64,000 nucleotides of DNA from Dentipellis sp. KUC8613 (GCA_002286715.1 NSJX01000001.1:2257898-2321897); one strand, 5' to 3'; shown: positions 1 to 11,570, numbered from the stretch's first letter. Numbers and translations: made by a program. Notes: generated by a model from the sequence alone, not told the origin.

Positions 1-140
1 ATCGTCTCACACGCTCGATAATCGACTCCCAACGCCAAATCCAGAAGCTCCTGTGCGGTCCGCGAGCGCGGCACCCCGAAGTTTGTCCACCTGCCAGGCC
101 CCGACCCGACGCCCGCTGCCCGCTGCCCAGCTGAGCCAGC

Positions 141-1200
141 TCACGAGGAGAGCCTCGTCATCTGCACATTCCGCACTTGGTACGTCGTCGTCCCACTCGG
201 CCCCGGCGACCCAGAGCTGCCCTCCATCTGCCATACCCGGCCGTCAGCACTAGTAACGTTAAATAACCCCGTGCCCGTGCTGTGTCACCCACCTGCAAGT
301 CAATGATCCTGAGACCATGCATCAACATTTTGCCAGTTACAAGCCAAAAGCTAATGCACTCACAACCACATCGCCTTCCCCGCAAACCCCGCACCGACCT
401 GCGTCGCCCGCAACACCCCATCCAAATAATACTCAATGCTCACATCCCCACCCGCATCCCCCGCCGCCCTTAGCGTCGCGCCGACCGCATGGAACGCCCC
501 GTCGTCCGGCCACGGCACGATCGTGCTCGCGACCGCGGACGACGTGTTGAACGTGTTGAACCACACGTCCTGCGTGCCCTTCCACTCGCCCACGTCGCTC
601 TCGGGCGGCCACCCGTCGACTGCGGTCAGCCAGAACGCAGGCCAGGTGCCCACCGCCGTCGGCGGAAGGAACTCGCCGCTCAGCGTGTACCCCGGCGCGC
701 CCCCGCTCCCGCCTGCGCTGCGGTCAGCACATGTGCAAGTGGAACTGGGAAGGGGAAAGGGAAGGACGCGCACCGACGGTGACCTGCTCCTTCGCGTACA
801 CTGTCCCGCTCAGGTAGTGGATCGCCGGGAACGGCGCAGCCGTGCTTGGCGGCTGCGACGTCGTCGTCTTCGTCGCCGTCAGCGTGAGCGTCCCGTTCGC
901 GACGCTGATGTGCGTGTGCGTCGTGCTGTTGCCCACCATGCGCGCCGCTGCGGGTCCGCGTCAATACATGCGAGTATATGCGCGTCCACTAGTGAGTGTG
1001 AGAGATAGAGGGGGAGGCTACGCACAGCCGTTGTGGTCCGACCCCCACGGATACAGGTACGCCCAGTACTCCTCCAGGCTCGTATAGCTCGCGAACGAGT
1101 CCGTGGGTATCACGACTGTGTCTGCGGCGGTCTGCACCGCGCCCAGCATACACACGAGCGCGATGAGGGCCGGTCCGGGTAGAGGTGTTGTCAGCTTCAT
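141..1200 (-). CDS. Secreted GH16 family glucanase-like protein
   Basis: Predicted extracellular beta-glucan-active enzyme of glycoside hydrolase family 16, 266 residues. I place five exons: 1200-1026, 947-774, 712-364, 308-293 and 227-141; the phases agree throughout. Residues 1-26 (MKLTTPLPGPALIALVCMLG...) form a clear signal peptide. The catalytic ExDxxE signature of GH16 reads E-S-D-V-G-E, followed by WKGTQDVWFNTFNTSS. The protein ends with the typical strand LIIDLQMEGSSGSPG and a stop at 143-141. Exon 4 is only 16 nt (GATCATTGACTTGCAG). Fungal GH16 enzymes act on beta-1,3/1,4- or mixed glucans; which substrate cannot be told here. Family call is firm, substrate unknown. No partner gene is evident next to it; the next gene upstream (folate-type aldolase) is unrelated. 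Confidence 0.87.
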
Positions 1201-1757
1201 CCGTTTCTGTGAGTCCTGGGAGGAAGGAATAGGAATTCCCGTGGTATATCCCGTACTCTACACCCGCATATAAGTACCCTACATCTACATCTACATGTCT
1301 TCCTCCACATCCGCATGCCCCAGAACCCAAATGATACACCCTCGCCTTCCCTCACCACCAAACGGCCCGCGGCACGCCGCCAGCCCACGAGCATCGTGCG
1401 CACAAAGTCATCCGCCCTGCGCGGTGCTTCTCCAGCGGCGAAATATGCTCCACCTGCGGTCATGAGCCCCAGCATCCCGCGCCCTGTTACCTCGCGCGGC
1501 CGCCGTGAGATGGGAGACGCGTGCGGAGGGCTGCAGGTCGCGCCTGTCCTCCTAACCCGATCCCGTTCCAGTTAATCCCAGCCCCGATTGATCCTAGTCA
1601 CCTGCAATCCCAATCCTAGTCTCCAGGTATATCCCACCAACCCCACATCCCACGGCCTTGAACGCCAACACTCACCCGCAACCTACAACGCTATATGACG
1701 CCCACCCGCCCGCACGCCGCCTACGAGCGCACAAGCCCGCCTCCACAACCGCCCGCC
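1201..1757. other. Intergenic: upstream of GH16 gene, downstream of aldolase gene
   Basis: No gene is supported here. The part next to 1200 should hold the GH16 promoter and leader; CT-rich stretches and a possible TATA-like run (ATATAAGT near 1268-1275) lie within 80 bp of the start codon. Nothing else recognisable. Confidence 0.4.
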
Positions 1758-3035
1758 CTACGAGCGCACAAACGCACTCCGCGGGCGCGTGAGCTGCAGC
1801 GTGAGGCCCTCCGCGGCGGAGATCGCGCCCGGCTTGGCCGCGCGCACGGTGGCCTCGCGGATGCGCGCGCTCGCGACGCAGGCGGCGCGGCACGCCTCGT
1901 GCACGAACTTTTCGAGCGTGCGGTATGCGCTCGCTTCCATCTCCTGTGGCAGAGCGTGTTAGTTAGCATGCGATGTCACGAGATGCGCAGCGGCCGACGT
2001 GCGTCGCGGTGGAATAATTTGAGGGGAGAAGGAGGAGGGTGAGGAAGCAGCACGCACCTCGGCAACGCGATCCACAATCGCCGCATAGTCCACCTCAGGC
2101 GCGCCCCTTACACACGCGACCTCGCCGTCCTCCACGAACCAGATGTCCAGCACGACGCGCTGCCGCCGCACGCGCTCCTCCGGGTTCACGCCCACCACGA
2201 CCGCGAGCGCCAGCCCGCCCGCGTGCACCACGACCTCCTCCCCGTTCCCACTCCCAACCCCATTCCCATTCCCCGCTCCACTCCCATTTCCTCCTGCCCC
2301 GCTCACACCCGCCGGAGTCGACGGCATAGACACCTCCCACACCAACCCGCCCGCCGCGCGCAGGGCCGCCTTGGGTGCGTGCAGCTCGACGCGCACCGCC
2401 GCGGTCGCGGCGCCGCCGTAGCGGATCGCGAGCTGCGCCGCGTGCCGCGCGAGCGCGAGCCCGCTCGCGAAGCCGCGCCGCGGGCCGTCTGCGCCTGCGC
2501 TTATCCCCGCACTCGCACTCGCACTCGCACTCGCACTTGCACTTGCACTTGCACCCGAGCCTGAGCGCGAGCGCGAGTCGTCCGACATCGCGATGTCTTC
2601 CGAGGGCGCTGCGGGAGGGGCGGGGAGTGCGCGGCGCGTCCACGGGACGAGGTCCTCCGGGCGCGTATGGCTGCGCTGGCCCTCGGGCACGAGGAACTGC
2701 TCGCCCTCGATCCTCGCCATGCCCCCTCCCCCTCCTTGCCCACCTCCCCCGCCTCCCGCTGCTCCACTCCCACCGGCGCCGGCGGACCCCTCGTCCTCCC
2801 ACGAGACGACGGCGGCGTCGCCGAGCGCGTAGAGCGCGTTCGCGAGCTCCCAGTAGAAGACCGTGAGCCGGATGTTGTCCGTCGTCGCGGCGAGCACGAG
2901 CGCGCCCGGGTGCAGGTGCAGGTGCACGCTGAGCAGGAGCGGCTGCGGGCGCGTGCGGTGCCAGGCGTCTGGCCCGATGGTCGTCGTGAGCGAGAGCCGG
3001 TCGAGCGTGATGAGGTCGGTTGAGGGCGGGCGCAT
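1758..3035 (-). CDS. Tandem dihydroneopterin aldolase (FolB-like) domain protein
   Basis: A 387-residue protein with two FolB/dihydroneopterin aldolase-type domains, an activity of tetrahydrofolate synthesis that cleaves dihydroneopterin to 6-hydroxymethyl-dihydropterin. Exons: 3035-2058 and 1943-1758; the intron starts GTGCGT. The first domain starts at residue 6 (LITLDRLSLTTTIGPDAWHR) and runs to about residue 85. A low-complexity linker follows, rich in Gly, Ser and an Ala-Ser repeat. The second domain is recognisable from LALAVVVGVNPEERVRRQRV through DYAAIVDRVAE to the end (TLEKFVHEACRAA... LQLTRPRSAFVRS). In many fungi the paired FolB domains are the N-terminus of the trifunctional FOL1 protein, followed by pterin pyrophosphokinase and dihydropteroate synthase. 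Here the frame stops right after FolB, and the next gene is the GH16 enzyme, so those parts are missing from this locus. Confidence 0.8.
2508..2553. repeat. Hexanucleotide microsatellite coding for Ala-Ser repeats
   Basis: Seven or more near-perfect copies of GCACTC/GCACTT in a row inside the aldolase gene. On the coding strand they give an Ala-Ser run in the linker between the two FolB domains. This type of repeat is likely to vary in length between strains. Confidence 0.8.
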
Positions 3036-3630
3036 GGTGATTGTGTGTTGGGTGCGCGCTGGGGATGAAAGTGTTGGTGAGTAGGTGGGTAGGTGAGGGC
3101 TGCGGTTTCAGGTGGAGATGTTAGATAGGGGGATTGAAGCTGGAGATTGGGCGCTTAGTTGTTGCGGCACGCGCCCGATCTAATCAGTGTGGGCCCAGGC
3201 CTTGGCGCGCGGGAAGGTAATAACTTGAACTCCATGCAATGAAGTCATCCATATCGTACATGTACATGTACACAAACGTGGTTCTACAAGTAACAATTTG
3301 CAACAGACAGCAGCGGCAGCAGGGGCGTTACGTATACACAGTACAGCAGAGTACAACATGAGAGAGGGGCGTGGCGTGCGTGGTATCGATATCGTATCTT
3401 GAATCCTGAATCCCGAATCCAGAAACTGTGGCATGCCGTGAATAATGAAGAAAGGAAAGCGGAATCCCAAGTAAAGTCTTTTCGAATCCGGCACTGGCAT
3501 GCGTGTGTGTGTGCTGCAGGTTCCATGACATCCAATCCATCCATCCCCCAAACTGCCGCAGCAACAGGATATCCCAGGCAGTTCGTCACTGCAGCACCAG
3601 GACGCAAGCAACCCACATTTAGCCCACCCA
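3036..3630. other. Intergenic with dispersed GAATCC motif
   Basis: No gene supported. It contains a short cluster of GAATCC/GAATCCC-type words at 3381-3427, which recurs in other gaps of the window, and alternating ACATGTACATGT around 3256-3272. The part near 3036 should hold the promoter of the aldolase gene. Confidence 0.4.
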
Positions 3631-4375
3631 TCACCAACCCAATCGCGAAATAGCAGCACTCACCGCCAAATCGGAGCCCCCCTTCCCAGCGGCCGCGACG
3701 CTCTCGACGTACCCAGGCGGCCGCTCCGGATCCTGGGCACCGACAGCCCTCCACGCCTGTGCGCCCTCGCACACGTACCCGGGGAGCTCCTCCGCGTCCT
3801 TCTCCACCTTGACGTGCGCGGGGGCGGGCATCGGCAGGGGCAGCGACCACACGAGGCTGCCCGGGTCGGGCGCCGAGATCGGCTTGCCGCGGACCGAGGG
3901 CGAGGCCGGTTCTGAAGAGGAGGCGTACGAGTGCGTGCGGGGGCGCGTGTAGCTTGCGGTGCGGAAGAAGGTGTGCAGCGGGCGCGCGTGCCGGCGCAGG
4001 TAGCGGAAGCTGGCCGGGGCGTGCGTGCGTGTGAGGTCTGGATTTACATAGTGGGGGTGAGTAGGGACGTACCGCCAGATGATGAGAAATGTGACGAGCC
4101 CGATGGCGGCGGCTGCGAATACGAATGCGAGTGCGATCTGAAGTGGGGGTGTGGTGTGGAGGACGGGGCGGGAGCGATGGCGGGTGAGCACTTTGCGCGA
4201 GAGATAAGGCATGGGGGGCGGGAGGGGTGCGTACCTTCGTTTTGGACCCGCTAGAGTCCGCGACGGGGGAGTATGCGCTAGAGCTCGGGAGCGGGGCCTC
4301 GTCGGAGGCGGTGGCGGTGGGGATGGTGGGCTCCGTCCCGAGGTTCGTCTGCAGGGGTATCTTCGTCTCGCTCAT
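3631..4375 (-). CDS. Hypothetical single-pass membrane protein
   Basis: Not recognised as a named family. Proposed exons are 4375-4235, 4137-4073 and 4009-3631, with donors GTACGC and GTACGT. The first 47 residues are polar and rich in Ser/Thr/Pro. They are followed by one clear transmembrane segment (IALAFVFAAAAIGLVTFLII, residues about 48-68). Then comes a basic region (WRFRYLRRHARPLHTFFR) and a soluble tail with PGYV repeats (ELPGYVCEG, RPPGYVESV). The basic residues right after the membrane segment suggest that the tail is cytosolic. The C-terminus is uncertain: a strong donor (GTGAGT at 3663-3658) lies before the last ten codons. Splicing from it to CTGCAG (ending 3589) would make a stop codon immediately after Ala. 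Confidence 0.55.
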
Positions 4376-4725
4376 GATGTCTTGATTGCTTGCTTTCTTG
4401 ACGGGATTTTGGGGGACGGATGACGGGGGTATCGGTGGCAGTATGCGAGAAGAAGGGGAGTGCTGCGGTTGGGTTTATATGGACATTAGTTTTGGCTTCG
4501 CGGTCATGTACATGTCATGGGTCGGGTGGACGGTGTGGTCCACTGTAGGTGCGTGGGGTAGATAAGATTAGATTCGGCCCGGCTAGACCTCGGCGCTCGG
4601 GTTCGCCCGGCAGAGTCGCACGCCTGCGCGACCCAAATTTGGCGTGCAGGCTGCAGACGCGCCGTGCAGATCCACAGACAGCAGCAGGAGTACTTGACGG
4701 TCAGGTCAAGAAAACACAGGCAGGC
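4376..4725. promoter_or_regulatory. Divergent promoter region, membrane protein / uS19m
   Basis: A 350-bp gap between two genes transcribed away from each other, so both promoters must lie here. I see no sharp TATA box close to either start codon. Confidence 0.45.
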
Positions 4726-5175
4726 ATGATTCCTTCGTTGGTGGTTCGCTCGGGGCGGTCGGCGTGGAAAGGTGCGTCTTTGTTACTTTGGTGGAAGTTG
4801 GGTGGTCGCTGAGCTTGTGATGACAGGCCCGTACTTCGTCTCGTTCCCCAACATCCGCGATGCGTTGCAGAATAACGTCCCCATCAAGACGCAAGCGCGG
4901 TCGTGCACCATCCTGCCCAACTTTGTCGGGTGCGCCTCTAGTTTTCATTAAACTTGACCGCGGCCTGGTGGCTGATACGCGTGCAGAATCCGGTTCATGG
5001 TGCACAACGGAAAGGACTACATGCCGGTGGCCGTCACGCAGGACATGGTGGGCCACAAGCTCGGCGAGTTTGCGCATACGAAGAAGAGGTTCACGTACAA
5101 GTGCGTTATGCGGCTTTGCTGTGCCATGGACAGGGTGCTGACGTGCGGTGGTACAGGCAGACGAAGAACCGGTAG
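4726..5175 (+). CDS. RSM19: Mitochondrial small-subunit ribosomal protein uS19m
   Basis: Mitochondrial ribosomal protein S19, 93 residues, part of the head of the small ribosomal subunit. Four exons with consistent phases: 4726-4771, 4827-4929, 4987-5100, 5157-5175. The assembled protein starts [19 protein letters not shown] and contains the S19 hallmarks [36 protein letters not shown] and [19 protein letters not shown]. It ends QTKNR. The length matches bacterial and mitochondrial S19 (about 90 residues). The last coding exon is only 19 nt. Three donors are GTGCGT or GTGCGC, the commonest donor type in this window. Confidence 0.95.
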
Positions 5176-5950
5176 ACGTGCTCGCCCGGCTGTGTCCTGG
5201 TTTTCTGTCATCGTATCTCCCTGCATCTTCTCGCATATCGTCCTACAGCATAGTGTTTCGGCATATAATTCTCATTTCACCCTCAGGCGTCCGGACCACG
5301 TACATATGCATATATACTCGCATGCATCGACGGTGAGTGCATGCCGGCTGACGCAGGGATGCTCACTTGCTGTGCAGCGTCAGGAGCTGCTTTGACCCTG
5401 TTTCGTGCAGTGCGATCAAGTCGAGACAGCTGCTTGTCCTCTCCGCACATCAAATGATTACCATTGGCCGAGGTTGGCGCTTAGTTCTGTAGGAAGTCGT
5501 CCTCGAGAGTAAACATAATAGCCCTCAGGGGCAAGCCAAAATTGCATTGACGGGCTCCTGAAAAGCAATGTCGTAAGAAGCAGAGCTCGGCCGTCCGAGA
5601 GTGTTCTGCCACGTTCTGCCTGAAGCTAGCAAAGACTAGCATGTGAGCGATAGCACTTGGATGATTTTGGCGTGCAGGGCGATCCCTCTACTGGCTGCAT
5701 CGCCTGAGACAGGGTGATGGGGCAGCTAGAGGCGATTGGGTGATTTTGAATCGATAATTGAGTAGGAGAGAGAACGGGTAGATCCGAGGAAACAAAGGCC
5801 TTGTCAGGTCGTTACGCGCCGTTGCAACGTCCGCGCCACTCGCTCTCCCGCCGCCTCCAGTCCAAGTCCCGCTCGAACACCGCTCGCTGTCCTTGCCACT
5901 GACCACGACCCCGCCCACGTCTTCTACGCCGGCGCCCCGCCACCCCCGTC
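5176..5950. other. Intergenic between uS19m and CLA4-like kinase
   Basis: No gene supported. The first part is the 3' flank of uS19m. The last 150 bp before 5951 are CT-rich, as expected for a fungal promoter/leader of the kinase gene. Confidence 0.45.
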
Positions 5951-8900
5951 ATGGCCTACAACCAGCTCTCTGCCACGTCTCTCACCCCTTCCCGCCCCGC
6001 TCCCCAGGCGCCGCCCCGCTCAAACTCAGTCAGCAGCAGCCAGGCCTCCTACCCCGCCTCCTCCTTCCTCACCCCCTCCTCGGGCTCGTCCTACGTGACG
6101 TCCTACTCTGGCATCGGCGGCACGCCCTCCGTCGGCGGCTTCCCCAATCGCGGCCTGGATCCCACCGCTGACGCCCGCCGCGGCGGTTTCCTGCGCCAGG
6201 GCTACGTCGGCTTCAAGGAGGATGCGTTTGCGAGCTGGATATGGCGGGAGAAGTACCTGACGCTGACCGAGCAGGCGCTCGAGATCCACAAGAACGAGGT
6301 GCGTCCGTCGTCGCTCCTGCCTGTGTGCTCTCCCACACAGCGATTTCCCCGCCGACGATGCTCACTCTCGCCCCGCAGGGCGCCCCCACACAAAATGTGA
6401 TCCGCCTCGGCGACCTCTCCAACATCGAGCGCACCGACCTCAAGCCGTACTGTCTTTTGCTCGAAACCAAAGACAAGCGCTACTACCTCGCCATGAAGGG
6501 CGACGAGGAGCTCTACGGCTGGCAGGACGACATCTACTCCCGCAGCCCGCTCAGCGGCGTCAGCAACCCGACCAACTTTGTCCACAAGGTCCACGTCGGC
6601 TTCGACCCCGTCTCTGGCGCCTTCACCGTGCGTCCCCGTTCCTTCCCCCTCATCTTGATAGCCATCTCAACCGCATGCGGTGCACAGGGCATGCCAGACC
6701 AGTGGAGCAAGCTGCTCACAAAGTCGGCCATCACGCGCGAAGACTACCAGCGCGACCCGCAGGCCGTGCTCGAGGTGCTCGAGTTCTACACGGACCACCA
6801 GAAGCGTGAGATGGAGGACATGGGGCTCTCCCCCGCCACCCGAATAGGCGGGCCCTCCGGCGCGACCACGACCACCCGTGCGTTCCGCATTTTTTCCCTC
6901 ACCTCTCAGTCCGAGCTGACAAGGAAGATGCATCAACAGCCCGGTTCAACGCAGGCACCGGCCTCGCAGGTGCAGGCGGCATGTCGAAGATATCTCCTCT
7001 CGGTGCGTCCGGCACCGACGTCCGTCCGCCTATGAAACGCCAAGACTCCGCCCCCGCAGCAGGTGCCAACGGCGACACGAACCTCGCCGCGTCCGCCCAG
7101 CGCGCAGCGGACTACGTGAACGGTACGCCATCCCCCGCCATCGCCCCCCTGCACAACCATCTCCCGGGCGGACCCCGTGCTGACTCATTATCTCCCCCCT
7201 TGCACTGGCACAGGCACGTCGCTCACGCCCTCCCGCCCCGCGCCGCCGCGCCCGCTGCTCACCGCGACGCGCCCCGCGCCGCCCTCGCCAGCTGGTGCCG
7301 GCAAGCCGCCGCTGCCCGAGCACACGCCGTCGTCCGCGGACCTGCGCGCGCGCGCAAAGGCGCAGGGCCCCGGCGGGAGCATCGACGGCACGCGCGCCGG
7401 CGGCGAGCGCGTGCCCGCGCGCGGGGACTCGCTGTACGCCGGCGCGAGCCGGGAGCAGCGCGAGCGCGAGATGCAGGCGCGCGAGCGCGACGAGCGGGAG
7501 CGGGAGCGGCGTGAACGAGAGCGTGAGCGCGAACGGGAACGCGAGCGCGAGAGGGAGAGGGAAAGAGAGAGGGAGCGCACGCCCGAGCGCCCCGGGATGG
7601 CCCCGGCCAAGTCGGCGCCGGCGAACAGCAACGCGGGGACGCACCCCGTCGGCGGCGCGGCGGGCGCGACGGCGGGCCCGCCGCCGGTGAAGCCGCTGCA
7701 GCCGAAGAAGGCGCCGCCGGTGACGGTGACGCCCGCGGCGGACGAGGGCGTCGCGGCGGCGGCGGCGGCGCTGGAGAAGCCCAAGGCGAAGGAGCCGGAG
7801 AAGCGGATCAGCACGATGACGGAGGTGCAGATTATGGAGAAGCTGAGGAGCGTGGTGTCGCCTGACGACCCGAAGCTGATTTATAGCAAGATTAAGAAGA
7901 TTGGGCAGGGGTACGTGGGTTTCCTTTTTTTTGCGGGATTTCGGAGGCTGAGATGTGTGGTGGGGTGCATAGTGCGTCGGGCCATGTGTACGTGGCGAAG
8001 ACGCTCGCGACGGGCAAGAAGGTCGCGATCAAGGAGATGGACCTGTCGAACCAGCCGCGGAAGGAGCTCATCGTGAACGAGATCCTCGTCATGAAGGAGT
8101 CGCACCACCCGAACATCGTCAACTTCCTCAACTCGTACCTCGTCCGCAGCAACGAACTCTGGGTCGTCATGGAGTTCATGGAGGGCGGCGCGCTGACGGA
8201 TATCATCGAGAATAACACGCTCGAGGAGGACCAGATTGCGGCGATCTCGAATGAGGTGCGTTTTCTGGTTTTTGGGTTAGTTGATGATTGGGTTGGCGGC
8301 TGATGGAGAACGGGAATGTAGACTTGCAAAGGCTTGGGACATTTACACAGTCAGCATATCATCCACCGAGATATCAAGTCGGATAACGTTCTGCTCGACG
8401 CCCAGGGCCGCGTCAAAATCAGTGCGCTTCCCTCTCCTTCCTCACCTACTGCCTTCCTCCTGACCCTTTGATACTCTACAGCCGATTTCGGATTCTGCGC
8501 GAAACTGTCGGACCAGAAGTCGAAGCGCGCGACGATGGTGGGCACGCCGTACTGGATGGCGCCGGAGGTGGTGAAGCAGAAGGAGTACGGCGCGAAGGTG
8601 GACATCTGGTCGCTCGGGATCATGGCGATCGAGATGATCGAGCAGGAGCCGCCGTATCTCGACGAGGAGCCTCTCAAGGCGCTCTACCTCATCGCGACGA
8701 ACGGCACGCCGACGCTGAAGAAGCCCGAGGCGCTGTCGCGCGAGCTCAAGGCGTTCTTGAGCGTGTGTCTGTGTGTGGATGTGAAGAGCCGCGCGACGGC
8801 GGATGAGCTGCTCGAGGTGCGTTTTGCTTGCTTCGTTTCTTCTTGAGGAGTATTGGTAGCTGATGTGCCGTTGGGTCTTTTGCAGCACGAGTTTTTGAAG

Positions 8901-8966
8901 AAGGGATGCGCACTGTCGGGCCTCGCGCCGCTCCTGCGCTTCCGGACGCAGAAACAGGGCTCATAA
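5951..8966 (+). CDS. CLA4: PAK-family kinase, Cla4-like (PH-CRIB-kinase)
   Basis: Ste20/PAK-type serine/threonine kinase acting downstream of Cdc42/Rac in polarity, budding and septation; 821 residues. Nine exons: 5951-6298, 6379-6627, 6688-6877, 6940-7122, 7214-7910, 7973-8255, 8322-8421, 8482-8816, 8886-8966. A Ser-rich start is followed by a PH domain (about residues 76-175, [20 protein letters not shown] to [10 protein letters not shown]). Next is a CRIB GTPase-binding motif ([19 protein letters not shown]). A Pro/Ala-rich linker with a dense Arg-Glu run follows, and then the kinase domain from about residue 541. Key motifs are all present: [14 protein letters not shown], catalytic [17 protein letters not shown] and [12 protein letters not shown] plus CRIB marks the Cla4 class rather than Ste20. 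All eight donors are GTRCGY. Confidence 0.95.
7436..7583 (+). repeat. Arg-Glu low-complexity tract inside CLA4
   Basis: The codons CGC/CGG/CGT and GAG/GAA alternate to give a long run of RE dipeptides between the CRIB motif and the kinase domain. This probably forms a charged single alpha-helix or coiled coil linking the domains. Confidence 0.75.
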
Positions 8967-10540
8967 ACGCCTCATCCCCCACCACCTCATGCCACGTCCC
9001 GCATCTCGCATCCAATCTTCGTTCATGACATCTCCCTCTCCCCCGTCCCCGTCCAAGTCCACCCTCGTCCCCATGTATCTTTCCCAGCCCCTTTCGCGGA
9101 TCTGCATCTACCGTACAAGTACAACATCACCATACCCCCACCACCCGCCCACGCCCACGCCCACGCTCGCCACCTTGCGCACCTCCCTCCATCCCTCCCA
9201 CCTATGCTTCTGTCTCGTCTACCCTCTGAATCCCGAATTCCGAATCCGAATTTTGCTCGCCGCCTGTCCTCCCTGCGTACCCGCACCCGCACTCGCACCT
9301 ACCTCCGACTCCGACCTGAAACGCAATGACCTCGACACGACTCACGCACTATATACATATATATACATATCTCGCCATCAGCAGCAGCCAGCAAGCAGCC
9401 AGTGTTTTTGTTTTTGTCTATCTCCCCTGTCCCCGCCTGCCTGTCTGCATTCTGCGTTATGCATTCGTTCGTTCGTTCACCTTGACCTCTGTCTGTCTTT
9501 TAGAGTCTGTCGGAGCTTGGGTTCGCGGATCGGGGTGATGGGCGCAGGTGCAGGTAGAGGCGCAGGAACAGGAAAAGGAAAAGGATGGAGATGAAGGAAG
9601 GAAAAGGAGGAATATCTGTGGATGGAAGCGCAAAGTGCAAAGAAGTGCGAGCACCGGCGCGCATTGACAGTTGCAGTTGCAGTCGCAGTGTTTACTGGAT
9701 GTGGAATTTAATGTATCAGGTTTCGTTCTCTCTTCCCTCTTTCCTTGTTTCCTATCTTCCTTTTTTGTTTGTTTGTTTGTTTGCCAGTGATCGACTGTTT
9801 GTTTGTATGTCCCCCACCCCCTTTTTTGAGTTCGTTTTGTTTTTATTCTCGCCGTCTCTTCGTGTGTGCTGTGTGCTTGTGTGAGTCTAGTCTGAGGAGG
9901 GGATGGAGGTGTACAAGTTCGCGTGCACGTGTGCATGCGCCCGCTCCCACTCAAATTGAAGTTTCCGTAAGGACCCCTCTGCGTACTCCGTACAGCAGAC
10001 AGCAAATGACCCACCCATTGACATATTGACAGACAATGCATACATTGAAGTACACAGCACTAAAGCGCTCTTACTTACTCACACGCACGCCAGCACCCTT
10101 CTAGTATACTCATTTCATTCTTGACTGTATTACTGAACAGCTGCTCTGATTCACAGCACAACGAAAGGAAAGCCGGGGGGCAAAACGGCAAAACGGAGAT
10201 ATGTAATAACACAAGCGGCGATGAAGAGCGTAGGGCGCAAAGGACCGACGGGGAGAGATGACGGACGATGGGGGGAATGGAGTGGAGGGGATTGTAAGAC
10301 AGAATTTATGGCGGGCTGGGTGTATGGTACGGTACGCAGGCGCGATCGTGACGGGGCGGGGCGGAGTCAGTGGCAGTCGTGAGGGGTGGGGATGTGGTAC
10401 AACTATGCGGGCGTTAGATCGTGGTGCGGCGCGTGCGGTATGGATGCGGGAGCGAAGACGAGGGCGTGTGCGTGTGCGACGTGGTGAGCCGGGGTGAAGG
10501 GGACAGGCAGACAAGAAGCCACTGCAGCTCAGACATCGGA
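8967..10540. other. Intergenic between convergent CLA4 and E2 genes
   Basis: About 1.6 kb with no supported gene, holding the 3' flanks of two convergent genes. It includes a GAATCC-type cluster (9221-9256), an AT dinucleotide tract (about 9350-9372), short CCCACG repeats (9155-9170) and T-rich stretches (9720-9850). Confidence 0.5.
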
Positions 10541-11570
10541 CTAGTCGAATGCCTCTTCCGCGCTTCTCCGTACCAGACGGCGGACCTTCTTCCTGTAGGC
10601 TGTGGGGTCGGAGATACGTCAATAAGCGCCGTCGGAGCAATAGCCGGGGCGGAGATGCGTACCGCTGAAGTCCTCGCGCACCTCTTTCGCGGCGTCGACG
10701 TTGGCGGGACTGTCGAGGTTCGGCTTGTCGGAGGAGAGGAGGGAGATCACGCTGAGGAGCTGTTGCGCGTTGGGATGATTGGCTTTTTGGCATGGGATCG
10801 AGGCGAGGGGCTTACTATTGACTCGATCGAGTGCACAGGCATCCATCGTTCACCCGCGTCCTCGTATCCCCACTGATCCTCGCCGGGGTCGTGCTACAAC
10901 CGAAACTTGTGTCAGAGAACACGTGTACTGACACGGGAATTTATGAAACGTACGAGGATGGAGATGCAGACAACACCGTCGGGGTAGACTGGGTGTGCGA
11001 GATCGCCACAAAGTAGCAAGAGGGGATTGACACAGCACCATCGAGAGGCAATCACCAATGAGCACTGCAGATACGAATACACGAAACATCAGACGCACTG
11101 TTCGGATGCCACATGGGAGTGATGAAGCGCATCTTGGGGGGTCGGAGGGGGAACTCGGACGGGAACGTGAGTCGGGCCTTGAAGAAGCCGCCCTCGCTGT
11201 AGCACGGGGCCAGTGAGCACGTCAACGCGGCTGAGAAACGAAGAGAAGCACTTACTACATTGTGTCCGGGGGACTAATCGATGGGCGACGGTGCGGGAAA
11301 TACACAATCAGCACGCGGGGTAAGGGGGTTCGGGTGGCGGACGGTGGCGGCAGAGGTCAGGAGAGACGTACCCGATGATGAGGATCTCCCACTCAAAGAG
11401 ATTGTTCTCGTCGACGAGACCTGTGGGCGGTTGTGAGCGGCACGGGGCGGCGGGGAGAGGGCGGGGAACGCACCGGCAGAGAAGCCCTCGACGGGGTGCT
11501 TGGTGAGCTCCATGAGCTGACGACGCAGCAGAAGCGTGTTGGACGGCGTCGGGGTGCCGGGGTTCGACAT
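10541..11570 (-). CDS. UBE2G1: Ubiquitin-conjugating enzyme E2, UBE2G1 type
   Basis: E2 enzyme of 176 residues that carries activated ubiquitin on a cysteine and passes it to targets with an E3 ligase. Eight exons: 11570-11474, 11420-11372, 11273-11256, 11196-11099, 10988-10954, 10893-10816, 10759-10663, 10599-10541. The protein reads LLLRRQLMELTKHPVEGFSAG, WEILIIGPPDTMYEGG, FPLRPPKMRFITPMWHPN, then DGVVCISIL with the catalytic Cys, and DPGEDQWGYEDAGERW. The stretch after the active Cys is the long loop typical of G-type E2s. It matches UBE2G1 better than UBE2G2 (LLLRRQL start; NVDAAKEVRED; ending RRSAEEAFD). Exon 3 is only 18 nt. It is divergent from EMC1. Confidence 0.93.

Noticed and set aside
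2095..2802. Arg/Gly-rich 235-residue frame on the minus strand
   Set aside because: It is an out-of-frame shadow of the FolB-like gene; its composition comes from GC-rich codons read out of phase.
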